The translations under genes and the position numbers were made by a program. Shown here piece by piece: positions 44,538 to 53,999 of a stretch of DNA of 64,000 nt (position 1 is its first letter; every line of letters begins with the position of its first letter). The DNA is from an uncultured Acetatifactor sp. (lineage in GTDB: Bacteria > Bacillota > Clostridia > Lachnospirales > Lachnospiraceae), in NCBI RefSeq assembly GCF_910585425.1, contig NZ_CAJUCP010000016.1, positions 38,249-102,248 of the forward strand, given 5' to 3'. The notes beneath the pieces are model-generated. The model worked only from the letters and a program-made list of their open reading frames with translations. It had not been told where the DNA came from and searched no databases.

Positions 44538-45686
44538 TTACCATAGCAACCTGCCCACTCCCTTCACCTTGTACATGGCCTCTATAAAATAATAGTCCGC
44601 ATAGCTCATGGTGAAATGATGTTCCGGGGAATGGTAGGCCGCGCTGCAGTTCTGGACGATGGCATCGCAGCCCTGGCCGAAGTCTGCCCGGCTGTCCGCT
44701 ATGGTCCGGAGGATCTTCACTGCGGCCTCCTCGTATCTGCCACGGCTCTCCCCGGGCAGACGCCGGGCCAGCTCCAGCAGACCTCCCGCAATCACGCAGG
44801 CCCCGCAGGAGTCCTCATAGGCCGGCTCTGTCGGCTGGCGAAAGTCCACTGGGATGATGCCGCTCTCCGGGATGTTCGCCAGGCAGTAATCCGCCACACG
44901 CTTCGCCGTATCCAGGTATTCCTGTTTTCCCGTATGTATATAACTTATCATGAAACCGTACAGCGCCCAGCCCTGGCCCCTGGTCCAGGCGGAGCCCTCC
45001 CCGCAGCCCTGGCCGCCGTGGCTTTTCACCATCTCTCCCGTCTCCGGGTCGAATTCCACGATGTGGCATACGGAGCCGTCCGGGCGGACGAAATGTTCTC
45101 TGACGGTGTCCGCGTGCAGGCTGGCAATCTGACGGAACCTGGGGTCTTTCGTCTCCTCGCTGGCCCAGTACAGGAGGGAGAGGTTGAACATGCAGTCGAT
45201 GATGGCCCAGCCTCTGGTATCCTCCTCCAGGTCGTTCCAAGCGCGGATGAAATTTCCCACGGGGTTGAACCGTCCCGCCAGAAGGGTGGCGGCGTGCAGG
45301 GCCATTCTTCTGGAATCCGGGTTCCCTGTGAGCCTGAAATCCGCCACCGCCGTAGGCACGAACATAAAGCCCACGTCGTGGTGCAGGCCGTAGAAATCCG
45401 CAAAGCACTGCTCCATCTTCCGTTCCGAGACCCGGGCGATGTCGGCATAGCGCTGCTCTCCCGTGTCCTGGTATAAGAGCCACATGATTCCTCCCCAGAA
45501 GCCGTTGGTCCACCAGTTCAGGCCGTCGTCCATGCGCCACTGCTTCGTCATGTCTGACCTGTCGTCATAGTCTCCTTTCCCATCAGTTCTGTAGGGAATC
45601 TTCTCTCTGTTCTTCTCGCTGACCCATGCCATCTTTTCGCGAATCTTCGCTATTACGGCATCCGTCCATTCTTCATGTCCGTTCAT
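44538..45686 (-). CDS. GH88 unsaturated glucuronyl hydrolase
   Basis: A 382-aa cytoplasmic enzyme. It hydrates and splits the unsaturated uronic acid left by polysaccharide lyases. The (alpha/alpha)6 motifs are WWTNGFWGGIMWLLY, HHDVGFMF (first catalytic Asp), GWAIIDCMFNLSLLYWAS (second Asp) and SAWTRGQGWALYG. The ATG at 45686 has GGGGAG at 7 nt. It precedes or follows the GH43 gene in one locus under a divergent AraC gene. Confidence 0.9.
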   Translation of the reverse strand: MNGHEEWTDAVIAKIREKMAWVSEKNREKIPYRTDGKGDYDDRSDMTKQWRMDDGLNWWTNGFWGGIMWLLYQDTGEQRYADIARVSERKMEQCFADFYGLHHDVGFMFVPTAVADFRLTGNPDSRRMALHAATLLAGRFNPVGNFIRAWNDLEEDTRGWAIIDCMFNLSLLYWASEETKDPRFRQIASLHADTVREHFVRPDGSVCHIVEFDPETGEMVKSHGGQGCGEGSAWTRGQGWALYGFMISYIHTGKQEYLDTAKRVADYCLANIPESGIIPVDFRQPTEPAYEDSCGACVIAGGLLELARRLPGESRGRYEEAAVKILRTIADSRADFGQGCDAIVQNCSAAYHSPEHHFTMSYADYYFIEAMYKVKGVGRLLW

Positions 45687-45792
45687 GTCCATGCTCCCCT
45701 CTCGCTTATTCTTTCCATTGCGCTCTATCACGTTCTATTACCTTCCTGTCATCTCCGTTTTCTTTGCTTTCGCAGTCCCCTACAAATCTGTG

Positions 45793-45882
45793 GTCCAATG
45801 CAAAGCTACTGTCCAATGCATAGCTGCTGTCCGATGCATAGCTGCTGTCCGATGCATAGCTGCTGTCCGATGCATAGCTGCG
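45793..45882 (-). repeat. 18-bp minisatellite between GH88 and GH43 genes
   Basis: Five units (GTCCGATGCATAGCTGCT type) at 45793, 45811, 45829, 45847 and 45865. The minus-strand frame through them reads YASDS-like hexapeptides and stays open from 45891 to 45706, but I see no sign that it is translated. Confidence 0.88.
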
Positions 45883-45963
45883 TTTCGCCACGCTGCCTGT
45901 TCCCCACAGATTCCCGGCCCGTATGCCCCACTGCCGCCCGGGCCCATTGCATCCGGAATTCCG

Positions 45964-47814
45964 CTACTGTTCCGCCTCCCGCGTACATCTCACCTCAAAC
46001 CAGTCGAAGTCCGCATGTTTCCCAAAGCCTGTCAAATCCTGGCAGCAGATTCCCACCATGGCCCCGGTGAACCACCCCTCCGTGCAGGCTTCGTCCGACA
46101 GGAAGCTTGCATTGACGCCGGGTCCTATGTTCCGCAATGCCTCCCCCCGGAATCCGTAGGAGAACTGTGCCTGCGTCCCCCGCAGGGATATCTGCAGGAC
46201 GATATCGCGTTCTTTTTCTATCGGTATATACTCCGTCAGGTATTGGTACCTCCTGTTCTCCGCCTTCAGCAGAGTGATGCATTTTCCCACGTCCTCGTCA
46301 TGGGAAAGGTGCAGATACAGGTAATTGTCCGTATCGTACATCAATATCAGCCCCGCCATCTGCTTGAAGACCTCCGGCTCAAAGGCCAGGCAGCACGCCG
46401 CGTCCATATGGTACTCCGTGACCCGCCTGGCGATCAGGGTCTGGGCAAAACGGGAAGCCAGGCCGCTTCTCCCGTACATCCGCAGCCACCCTGGGCGCTG
46501 CGTCAGGGAAATGTGGCGCTCGTCCATGGGAACCCGCAGGGACTGATAGTCCAGGTGCAGAGTGGGCGCATCGAAATCGTCCCGCACCAGCGCCCTGCCT
46601 GGCAGGAGCTGCTTCTGTTCTGCACTGTCCGGCTCTCCGGCTGCTGCCCTTTTTGCCACATCTGTCCTTTCTGTACATTCCGCTTTGCTTTCTGCCTCTA
46701 CCAGCCATTCCGCGTATTTCCCTTTGCTTTCTGTCCTCTCCAGGCCCTTCGCACATTCCGCTTTGCTTTCTGTCCTCTCCAGGCCCTTCGCACATTCCGC
46801 TTTGCTTTCTGTCCTCTCCCAGCATTTCGGCGGCTCCACCTCCTCCCGGGGCACATTCCCTCCCTCTGCCAGCTCCAGCCACCCGTCCTCCGTCCAGCGC
46901 ACCTTCTGGATGGCTGTCTCCCGGCCCAGCATGTAGCGCCTGGCTCCAGCGAAGCGCTCCGCATCATCAGGATTGCGGTCTTCTGAGGCCCTGCCGCACA
47001 GATGCACCATATACCACTCTCCCTCCGGCGTCTCCACCAAATCGCAGTGCCCGGCCTTCTGGAGCAGGATGTCCCCGTGGTGGCGGGAGGTCAGGATGGA
47101 GTACGCCTCCCCCTCCTGCCTGCAGGCGTCCGCGGGCCGGTACATCTCATAGGGCCCCCAGATGTCCCTGGCCCGCTGTATGGTCTGGCCATGGGCTTCC
47201 CCTGTGCCGGTATCCGCGCTGAAGAGATAGTACCAGCCGTCCCGCTTGAAGATATGCGGCCCCTCCAGAAAGATGCCATCGGCGCGGTAGATGTCCCTCA
47301 CCGGTCCGACCATTCGCCGCCCGGCGGCATCGAATTCCTGCAGCACCAGGCGGCCTGCGTACTTCTTGGGCACCCTGTGGTCCGTCACCATGCTGACCAT
47401 GTATTTGCGGCCATCGTCGTCGTGGAACAGGGAGGGGTCGAAACCGAAATTGTTCAATGCCACCGGCTCCGACCAGGGGCCATGGATGTCCTCCGCCGTC
47501 ACCAGGTAGTTTTCCGTGTCGTACATATTGCAGTAAAAGGCTTTCACTATGGTGTACACCAGATAGAAGACACCATTGTCATATGTCAGGCAGGGCGCCC
47601 ATATCCCCTGGGAGGGCCCCACGCCCCGGAGGTCCATCTGGGACATGCGGGTGAGGGGGTATCCTATCAGGCTCCAGTGGACAAGGTCCCTGGAATGGTG
47701 AATGCGCACTCCCGGCCACCACTCGAAGGTGGACGTGGCGATGTAATAGTCCGTTCCTGCCCGGATGATGGACGGATCCGGGTGGAAGCCCCGCAGGATG
47801 GGGTTGTGTATCAT
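45964..47814 (-). CDS. GH43 beta-xylosidase/arabinofuranosidase with repeat-expanded linker
   Basis: A 616-aa cytoplasmic enzyme. The five-bladed propeller has catalytic base Asp in FHPDPSII, pKa-modulating Asp in FGFDPSLFHDDDG and acid Glu in FLEGPHIFK. A C-terminal concanavalin-like (GH43_C2/DUF1349) domain starts near residue 415. Between them, residues 325-395 hold a charged linker with three to four 13-aa repeats (ERTESKAECAKGL type). The start has GGAGGG upstream. It sits divergent from an AraC regulator. Confidence 0.9.
   Translation of the reverse strand: MIHNPILRGFHPDPSIIRAGTDYYIATSTFEWWPGVRIHHSRDLVHWSLIGYPLTRMSQMDLRGVGPSQGIWAPCLTYDNGVFYLVYTIVKAFYCNMYDTENYLVTAEDIHGPWSEPVALNNFGFDPSLFHDDDGRKYMVSMVTDHRVPKKYAGRLVLQEFDAAGRRMVGPVRDIYRADGIFLEGPHIFKRDGWYYLFSADTGTGEAHGQTIQRARDIWGPYEMYRPADACRQEGEAYSILTSRHHGDILLQKAGHCDLVETPEGEWYMVHLCGRASEDRNPDDAERFAGARRYMLGRETAIQKVRWTEDGWLELAEGGNVPREEVEPPKCWERTESKAECAKGLERTESKAECAKGLERTESKGKYAEWLVEAESKAECTERTDVAKRAAAGEPDSAEQKQLLPGRALVRDDFDAPTLHLDYQSLRVPMDERHISLTQRPGWLRMYGRSGLASRFAQTLIARRVTEYHMDAACCLAFEPEVFKQMAGLILMYDTDNYLYLHLSHDEDVGKCITLLKAENRRYQYLTEYIPIEKERDIVLQISLRGTQAQFSYGFRGEALRNIGPGVNASFLSDEACTEGWFTGAMVGICCQDLTGFGKHADFDWFEVRCTREAEQ
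46678..46833 (-). repeat. 39-bp tandem repeat in the GH43 linker
   Basis: Four units, the first two more diverged, at 46678, 46717, 46756 and 46795. In frame, they encode the 13-aa motif ERTESKAECAKGL. Confidence 0.9.
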
Positions 47815-48014
47815 GGGAAATCCCTCCTTCTTTGTCTTTCTGAATCGCGTTCTCTTCGCGTTCCTTTTTCCATGTTACCATATTGACAAACCTTTTCCCA
47901 TTTCCTAAAATGTAATCAACTGACATTTTCTGCAATGATGCATGTCGGGGAAGCCCGCGAGGCGCGGCATTATCTGTGGCTGCCTAAGCCGCTGCAGAGG
48001 AAAGGGGATATGCG

Positions 48015-48821
48015 ATGATTACAGTGAACGTCTGCGGCTATGACTCAATGCACAAGATGAAGTTCCACCGTTCCTGTCCCGGCGGCTACGAGGATCATGC
48101 CCTGCTGCTCATCAAGACGGCGTCCTATTTTGAGATTGATGGCGAAGCGACGGATTTCGGGCCCAACACGGTGATGGTCTACGGCGCGGGTTCTCCTGTG
48201 CATTATGGCTGCCGGAATCCCCATTACAATGACGACTGGATCCATTTCGAGCTGCTGGGGGAGGACGAAGGGCTCCTGCGCGAACTTGCAATTCCTGTGA
48301 ACCGCCCCTTTACGCTCCCCTGTCTCGGGACGCTGACGGATTACGCCAGACTGGTGGTGCAGGAAAAGCTGTCGGCCCGCCCCCACAGCCCTCAGGCGAT
48401 CGATTCCCTGATGCATGCCCTGCTTTATTCCCTGGCCGACCAGGTGCACGCGGCCCCCAATGACAATACGGGCAATCCCTATTATTACCCCATGAGCGAG
48501 CTGCGCATGGAAATCCAGAACGCTCCCTGGCAAAAATGGGACACGCCCTGGCTGGCCCAAAGGCTCCACCTGAGCATATCCCATTTTCAACATTTGTATA
48601 AGCAGTTCTTCGACACCACCTGTATCCAGGACATCATCCGGGCCCGGATCAGGTACGCGCAGCTCTATCTGTGCATCTCGGAGATGACTGTCTCCTCCCT
48701 GGCGGCATTCTGCGGGTATGACAATGAGCTGCACTTCATGCGCCAGTTCAAAAAGGTCACGGGCATGACGCCCAGCCAGTACCGGAAGGCCCACCGCGGC
48801 TCTGTATTTGATTCTGATTGA
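48015..48821 (+). CDS. AraC-family regulator of the GH43/GH88 locus
   Basis: A 268-aa protein with an N-terminal cupin-like domain and a C-terminal double HTH: WDTPWLAQRLHLSISHFQHL and MTVSSLAAFCGYDNELHFMR, ending FKKVTGMTPSQYRKAH. AAAGGGG precedes the ATG. It is divergent from GH43, so it likely activates that gene and GH88 in response to a xylan- or uronide-derived sugar. Confidence 0.92.
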   Translation: MITVNVCGYDSMHKMKFHRSCPGGYEDHALLLIKTASYFEIDGEATDFGPNTVMVYGAGSPVHYGCRNPHYNDDWIHFELLGEDEGLLRELAIPVNRPFTLPCLGTLTDYARLVVQEKLSARPHSPQAIDSLMHALLYSLADQVHAAPNDNTGNPYYYPMSELRMEIQNAPWQKWDTPWLAQRLHLSISHFQHLYKQFFDTTCIQDIIRARIRYAQLYLCISEMTVSSLAAFCGYDNELHFMRQFKKVTGMTPSQYRKAHRGSVFDSD

Positions 48822-48835
48822 TTACGAAGCCCCCC

Positions 48836-49711
48836 TTAATCCGGCGCCTCATACTTCTCCTCCCTGCCCACCTCTTTCGCCACCACCACAAAGCGCCCGT
48901 CCTCCACCTGATAGGAGCAGGTGGACAGCGTCAGGAAATGATCCCCCAGCTTCGCCGTCACTCCCGTGTCGTACAGGGACAGCTCCTTGATGCCGTCGTA
49001 GAAATAGTTGAATTCCATCTCCGTGTCCGCATGGAAAAAGTTGTAATACTTGAACACCGTATCCGTGGGGTAATACACCTGGCTGTAGAAGACAGCTATG
49101 ACTTCATACTCCCTTTTGTCCGTCCTGGTATGGACCTCCATGCGCTTATGCTCCGCGGCGTAGCCCTCGTCCTCGTACTGCATCAGGCCGCCGAACATAG
49201 TCCCTGCCTTCATGTTATGCCCATGGATGATGAGGTTCGTGGTAAGGTTCTCCCCGTACAGCGCGCTGTCCGTGTCCAGGATCAGGCACCCGGCCTTGTC
49301 CTCATTGCCATCGAAATCCCGCTCCAGATAATAGTTCTCATCCTCCGGGGTCTGCATGGCGGGATAGTCGATGGCCGTCCCGTCCACTGTCAGCCATAAT
49401 GCCATGTCCCCGTTCCGGGCGAAGAGGTCCCCGTAGGGATTCTTCTCCAGAGGCTTCTGTGTGGCCGCCGGAGCCTCGGCAGGCTGGGCCTCCGTCTCCT
49501 CTCCGCCCTCCTCCCCGGTCTCCTCTGCGCCCTCCGCCTCCAGCGATACCCCCCGCAGCTCCTCCATCTTCGTCTCCGATTCCATCTCTTCGCCATAGAA
49601 GTCCCGCAGCAGGCACACCAGCGCTACCCCAGCCGCCACTGCCACCGCGATGCAAATGCCCGCGATGATCTTCCATCTGTCCACGGGCGCATTTCCTCTG
49701 TTCTTATCCAT
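48836..49711 (-). CDS. Class B sortase
   Basis: A 291-aa membrane-anchored transpeptidase. N-terminal transmembrane helix (residues 14-36), a Glu/Ala-rich stalk (40-88), then the sortase barrel with His165 in IIHGHNM, Cys265 in TLSTCSY and Arg273 in EDGRFVVV. Sortases link surface proteins to the wall. The VPKTG-bearing protein at 51380 is a plausible substrate. The gene overlaps the end of the Wzy-like gene by 8 bp. Confidence 0.92.
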   Translation of the reverse strand: MDKNRGNAPVDRWKIIAGICIAVAVAAGVALVCLLRDFYGEEMESETKMEELRGVSLEAEGAEETGEEGGEETEAQPAEAPAATQKPLEKNPYGDLFARNGDMALWLTVDGTAIDYPAMQTPEDENYYLERDFDGNEDKAGCLILDTDSALYGENLTTNLIIHGHNMKAGTMFGGLMQYEDEGYAAEHKRMEVHTRTDKREYEVIAVFYSQVYYPTDTVFKYYNFFHADTEMEFNYFYDGIKELSLYDTGVTAKLGDHFLTLSTCSYQVEDGRFVVVAKEVGREEKYEAPD

Positions 49712-51293
49712 GTAATCTCTCCTTCTCCCTGTCTATCCTCCGGCACTCCTTCTCGCATACCGCGATCACCAGAAAAATCAGCGGCGTGGCCACCACCTGC
49801 CCGAAGCTGAAGAACTGGTTGGCCCCGTAAGCCGCCACGGCCATCATGCCCGCCGTCATCCTAGGGTTCCCCTCCCGCCTTTTCCAGAACCTGGCAAATG
49901 CCGAAAGGAAGAAGCCCAGATAGGCTGCTGCCCCCAGAATCCCCTGGTTCACCAGCATGTTCAGCCATTCGTTGTGGGCATTGGCATATATGGAGCCCTC
50001 CTCCCATAGGATCGGCGCCTGCAGGGCAAGGGACTCCTGTTCATAGAAATATCTCGCGAAGCAGTCCGGCCCCACGCCATAGAGACAGCCGGTGAAACCG
50101 CTCCGCCAGAATCCCTTCCATGCAGCCGTCCAGACCGCTCCCCGCCCGCTTCCCCAGGCGCTGTCCAGCCGCAGGAAGGAGAATCCTCCGAAGAATCTCC
50201 AGATCTCATCCGATATCTGGCATCCCGCAAGCACCAGCACCGTCCCAAGCACCAGAACTGCCCCAAGCAGGGACACAGCCCTGAGCGCCCTGCCGTCTTT
50301 CAGGCAGTCTTTGCCTGTCCTGACGTAAATCATCCTCAGAGCCACGGTTCCCACTGCCAGCAGCCACAGCGGAATCCCCCAAAAAGGCGTGAAGATCCTC
50401 TCGACGATTTCCTCTATGTCATAGGGAAGGATCAGATCCATCCGAATCAGCCATGCCAAAAAGCAGAACAGGGGCAGAAGCAGCACAGTCTCCAGGAAGC
50501 GCAGAAGCAATCTCAGCTCCTTCAGGGAGGCGAACAGAAGGACCGCGTACATCGCCCCCAGGCCCACAATCCCGCTGGCGCTCCCCTGCAGGAAGATGGC
50601 AGCCGTCCCCACAAAGGCCCCGGCCCCGGCGGGTATCCGCTTCCACCCCTCCCCTGCCCAGAAGCAGTACAGCAGGAGAGGGACCGCCACCGCCAGATAG
50701 CCGCAGTACCAGTTGATGTTCCCCACAGTGGAAAGGAGGTTCCTCCGGTTCCACTCCCACCAGTCCATCCCCTCATATGTGCCCAGGGGATCGTAGCCCA
50801 TGCGGTTCAGGACCCCCAGCAGGCACACCGCGGTCACGGAGATCCAGACAATGCCGGAGACCATCTTCTCCCTCTCATGCCACCGGCTCACCAGGAAATA
50901 TCCCCCCACCAGGAAAAGCTGCGTCAGCAGCCCCATATACCAGCCGGAGAAGCCCGTAAACGCCGTGTCCTTATAGGCGCTGAACACATAAGACAGCACG
51001 GAAAACAGCGCAAAACAAACCGCGAAGCCGTCCGTGCCGGAATGCCTGCCCCATGTCCCGCCCGTCCGGCCTTCCCCCGGAGAATGCCCCCTGCGCCATC
51101 TGCAGACGCCGGACAGGGCAGCGCCGGACAGCCACAGCAGCAGGAAGATCATGGACACGCTCCGGAAAAAGAGATATTTCGCGTCGGCCAGCATATAGAA
51201 GCCGTCCCGCATATAAAGCGGCAGCGCCGCAAAAATCGACAACAGGTATGCAGACGCAACCGTCTTCTGAAATCCTGCGTATTTCGTCTCCAT
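49704..51293 (-). CDS. O-antigen ligase/polymerase-like membrane protein (Wzy_C)
   Basis: A 529-aa protein with about twelve membrane helices and a large loop between the late helices (EGSIYANAHNEWLNMLVNQG) typical of Wzy_C/WaaL-type polysaccharide polymerases and ligases. The His-Asn-x-x-Leu motif (AHNEWL) is the family's conserved loop residue set. It is translationally coupled to sortase B, an unusual partner. It may polymerise or attach a surface glycan. Confidence 0.8.
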   Translation of the reverse strand: METKYAGFQKTVASAYLLSIFAALPLYMRDGFYMLADAKYLFFRSVSMIFLLLWLSGAALSGVCRWRRGHSPGEGRTGGTWGRHSGTDGFAVCFALFSVLSYVFSAYKDTAFTGFSGWYMGLLTQLFLVGGYFLVSRWHEREKMVSGIVWISVTAVCLLGVLNRMGYDPLGTYEGMDWWEWNRRNLLSTVGNINWYCGYLAVAVPLLLYCFWAGEGWKRIPAGAGAFVGTAAIFLQGSASGIVGLGAMYAVLLFASLKELRLLLRFLETVLLLPLFCFLAWLIRMDLILPYDIEEIVERIFTPFWGIPLWLLAVGTVALRMIYVRTGKDCLKDGRALRAVSLLGAVLVLGTVLVLAGCQISDEIWRFFGGFSFLRLDSAWGSGRGAVWTAAWKGFWRSGFTGCLYGVGPDCFARYFYEQESLALQAPILWEEGSIYANAHNEWLNMLVNQGILGAAAYLGFFLSAFARFWKRREGNPRMTAGMMAVAAYGANQFFSFGQVVATPLIFLVIAVCEKECRRIDREKERLHG

Positions 51294-51323
51294 TTATCCC
51301 ATCCTCCAGCCCTTCTACCGAAA

Positions 51324-51357
51324 AAAGGAGGGGGAAAGATGACTTTCCTCCTCCTTT
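51324..51357 (-). terminator. Intrinsic terminator after the VPKTG protein gene
   Basis: AAAGGAGGAGGAAAG pairs with CTTTCCCCCTCCTTT, followed on the minus strand by TTT. Confidence 0.7.
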
Positions 51358-51379
51358 CATAGCTATGCCTGCCTAAAGC

Positions 51380-52195
51380 TTACGCTCTTTTCTTCTTGTT
51401 CAGGGCAACTGCTGTCATAGCCATAGCCGCAAGGCATACGGTCACTGTCACAGGCACTGCCACAGGAAGCTGGTCACCGGTCTTGGGAACGGAATCCTTC
51501 GCCCTGGAACCTGCCGCCGTAGGGAACACACCCTTGGGCGCATAGATGACGGTATAGACAGAGAACTGGTCAGTGCTGATCGTGATGGTGTCCGGATTGC
51601 TGTCCAGGTCGGACAGGTTCGTCAGCACGCCATTGTGCTCACGGATGACCATGAAGTCATATGTATTTCCGTCCTGGGCCTCGGGCCTCTGCAGCACGAT
51701 GTTGATCGGCGCGCTCAGCTGAGTCACCTTATTGTTGTTGGCATTCCTCTGGGGTACGATCATGGAGATGTCGATCGAGTAAGCCGCCTGGCCGCCCAGG
51801 GACATGGCTCTGTTCACAGCAGCCTGGGACAATCCCCAAGGGGAAACTGTGGGCACCAGGGTCTCTCCCGCTGCCAATCCGGCCAATCCGCTCACGCCCT
51901 GCGTGGTGATTGCCACACCAAATCCGGACTGGTTGTCCACCGCGATCGTGCTCCCTACAGGCGCCGGAACCGGAGCGACCACAGCCCCGCTCCCACCTGC
52001 AGGCCTCTGGGTATTGTTACCGCTGGCCGTAGGCCGATTCTGGGACGGAGGTGTCTGAGTCGGCGGAGTTGTGTTGTTGCTGGTGGCGGACACTACCATC
52101 GAAGGCAGACCTACCATGTCGGACAAGGCCGGAGAAATGAACATTGCGGCCGTTGCCATTGCCATCGTCAAGGCTAGAAGAACACGTTTTTTCAT
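51380..52195 (-). CDS. Sortase-anchored surface protein
   Basis: A 271-aa protein with an N-terminal signal peptide (LLALTMAMATAAMFISPALS), a Thr/Pro/Asn-rich linker, a ~130-residue beta-rich middle and a C-terminal sorting signal: VPKTG at about 236-240, a hydrophobic helix, then NKKKRA. VPKTG is an LPXTG variant. The nearby class B sortase may anchor it. Its own promoter should lie in the AT-rich region 52196-52316. Confidence 0.85.
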   Translation of the reverse strand: MKKRVLLALTMAMATAAMFISPALSDMVGLPSMVVSATSNNTTPPTQTPPSQNRPTASGNNTQRPAGGSGAVVAPVPAPVGSTIAVDNQSGFGVAITTQGVSGLAGLAAGETLVPTVSPWGLSQAAVNRAMSLGGQAAYSIDISMIVPQRNANNNKVTQLSAPINIVLQRPEAQDGNTYDFMVIREHNGVLTNLSDLDSNPDTITISTDQFSVYTVIYAPKGVFPTAAGSRAKDSVPKTGDQLPVAVPVTVTVCLAAMAMTAVALNKKKRA

Positions 52196-52316
52196 TTTTC
52201 TTTCCCTCCTGGAAATAAGTAAAATTAGATATAGGAAATATATCCTGCTGAATATCTATTTTACCCCCCCAGGAAAAAAGTCAAGCCTTTTTGCAAAAAA
52301 ATATTTTTTATTTCGT

Positions 52317-53195
52317 CTACTGCTGTAAATCTATGGTATTGCTCCAGGCCCTCCTCCCGTCCGCGTCCGTCACCTCCGCCCGGATGAACGTCTCGAAGGG
52401 CTGGACTTCGCAGGAGCCCTCTGTCAGGCCGCTGCCGCGGAAGCATCTCCCCCTGGCCCAGACTGCGTTGGAGAAAAAGGAGATGCGGACGGCCGGGCTG
52501 CATTTCACGGTGACGCGGTTCCCCTCCCGGAGGAGATGGACCTCCGGGCCCTGGGTGGCGTAGAACGCCTTCCTCCGGATTGCCTCCAGCAGTTCGGCGT
52601 CCGTTGCCTGGGGGCCGCAGGCCAGCATGATATAGGAGGCCGTCTCGTCCTCTCCGTTGTAATAATGGGTGTCGTCATCGGCAATCAGGGGATACAGCCG
52701 CCCCCTGCAGGCCGACGCGTCCACGAAATCCCCGGAATAGGGGCGGGAGGATTCCCCCGCGTCCGATACCGTGTTGTAGATTTCCGTGGCCCCGATTCCC
52801 TCCAGCCCTGCGGTCTGCTCCACCGTGTTCAGCGACCATGCCGGGTGGGCCAGCACAGCCATGCCGCCGCAGCCATTGATCGCATCGATTATGGCCTGGG
52901 GCCCGGCCTCCCGGTGGACATGCGGTTCCCGGCTGCAGCCCAGGGCCAGGATGTGGAACACGCCCTCCGCGCCGTTTTTGCCGCCGATATTGTACTCCGC
53001 CCCGGAGAGGGTGCGCAGGCCGCCGATCGCCCCGCTCTCCTGGTATTTCCAGTGATCTGTGATTGCAATGATGTCATAGCCCGCCTCCCGGTATATGGCC
53101 GCGGCCTCCTCCGGCGTCTTATGGCCATCGGACTGCGTGGTGTGGAGATGGAGGTTGATTTTCAGCCTGTTCGTTCCAAACACGTCTTTTATCAT
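52317..53195 (-). CDS. PHP-domain metal-dependent phosphoesterase
   Basis: A 292-aa protein. The PHP metal-binding motifs are HLHTTQSDGH, IAITDHW, AVLAHPAW and IADDDTH, so the active site is complete. The C-terminal ~70 residues form a beta domain (VTVKCSPAVRISFFSNAVWA). No signal peptide. Substrate unknown. The AT-rich region to the upstream PnuC gene is only 81 bp. Confidence 0.88.
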   Translation of the reverse strand: MIKDVFGTNRLKINLHLHTTQSDGHKTPEEAAAIYREAGYDIIAITDHWKYQESGAIGGLRTLSGAEYNIGGKNGAEGVFHILALGCSREPHVHREAGPQAIIDAINGCGGMAVLAHPAWSLNTVEQTAGLEGIGATEIYNTVSDAGESSRPYSGDFVDASACRGRLYPLIADDDTHYYNGEDETASYIMLACGPQATDAELLEAIRRKAFYATQGPEVHLLREGNRVTVKCSPAVRISFFSNAVWARGRCFRGSGLTEGSCEVQPFETFIRAEVTDADGRRAWSNTIDLQQ

Positions 53196-53276
53196 GGTTT
53201 TGTCTTCGCCTTTCTCTTTGTTCTGAAATAATATATGTCAAGTTCACCAAGGCCCATTTGGGTGGGAAGCGGGCAA

Positions 53277-53999
53277 TCACTCGTTTTCCACATTCCTCGT
53301 CCGGTTGAGCTTCGCCCAATTCATCAGACCGATGACTGCCATAATCAGATAAATGCTCCTTTTCGTCAGATAAACCATGTCAAAATGGGCGATATACATC
53401 CCTATGGACACGATATCCGTGATTATCCACCAGATATACTGCTCCCTGTATCTCAAAAGTTCAAGTATGGTGGCCAAGATGCCTATGCTGAGGGTAAACG
53501 CGTCAAACCATGCGACCTCCCCGCCTATCTTCACGAGCGCCCCGTGGTAAAGCAATGCGCTCGCCACCACAACTGCCGCACATATGCCGTTCTGCAAAAG
53601 AGTCAGCCTCCTGCTTTTGGTCTTCTGTGTGATTTCCCGGTCCCTGTGCTTTGCCCAGAAATACCACGACACAAAATTCATGGGGATATAGAAAAGTATC
53701 TCCAACAGGGCAGTTCCCCAGATGTGCCAGTATACGAGATAGACCGCATACACAATCGTATTGACCGAAGCAAATACGAAATTGCTGATATTCGCTTTCG
53801 CCGTGAAAAAGATACAGATTACGCCACATACAGCGCTGATAAAGTTTATGACTGTCAGCCATGGGGGATTTCCGTCGGCAGAACCTGTGGTGAATCCTAT
53901 GACCATCGCCCTTGCCGCAATGAATATCATGATGGCTCCCATCAAATGTTCATACCATTTCAGTTCCCGAAAGCTCTTCTTTATATTTTCATATATCAT
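53277..53999 (-). CDS. pnuC: PnuC-like nicotinamide riboside transporter
   Basis: A 240-aa membrane protein with about seven helices and Trp-rich PnuC motifs (WYFWAKHRDRE, YIWWIITDIVSIGMYI). It starts at ATG 53999, whose ATGA overlaps the stop of the NadR-like gene; an upstream TTG is possible but weaker. It imports nicotinamide riboside for salvage, fitting its coupling to an NMN adenylyltransferase-like gene. Confidence 0.9.
   Translation of the reverse strand: MIYENIKKSFRELKWYEHLMGAIMIFIAARAMVIGFTTGSADGNPPWLTVINFISAVCGVICIFFTAKANISNFVFASVNTIVYAVYLVYWHIWGTALLEILFYIPMNFVSWYFWAKHRDREITQKTKSRRLTLLQNGICAAVVVASALLYHGALVKIGGEVAWFDAFTLSIGILATILELLRYREQYIWWIITDIVSIGMYIAHFDMVYLTKRSIYLIMAVIGLMNWAKLNRTRNVENE

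Noticed and set aside
45706..45891. Protein coded by the YASDS repeats
   Set aside because: No SD, no domain, and it runs into the GH88 start in a different frame.
53435..53442. Fourth TATACTGC element
   Set aside because: It lies inside pnuC coding sequence and no GCAGTATA or stem occurs at the required distance.
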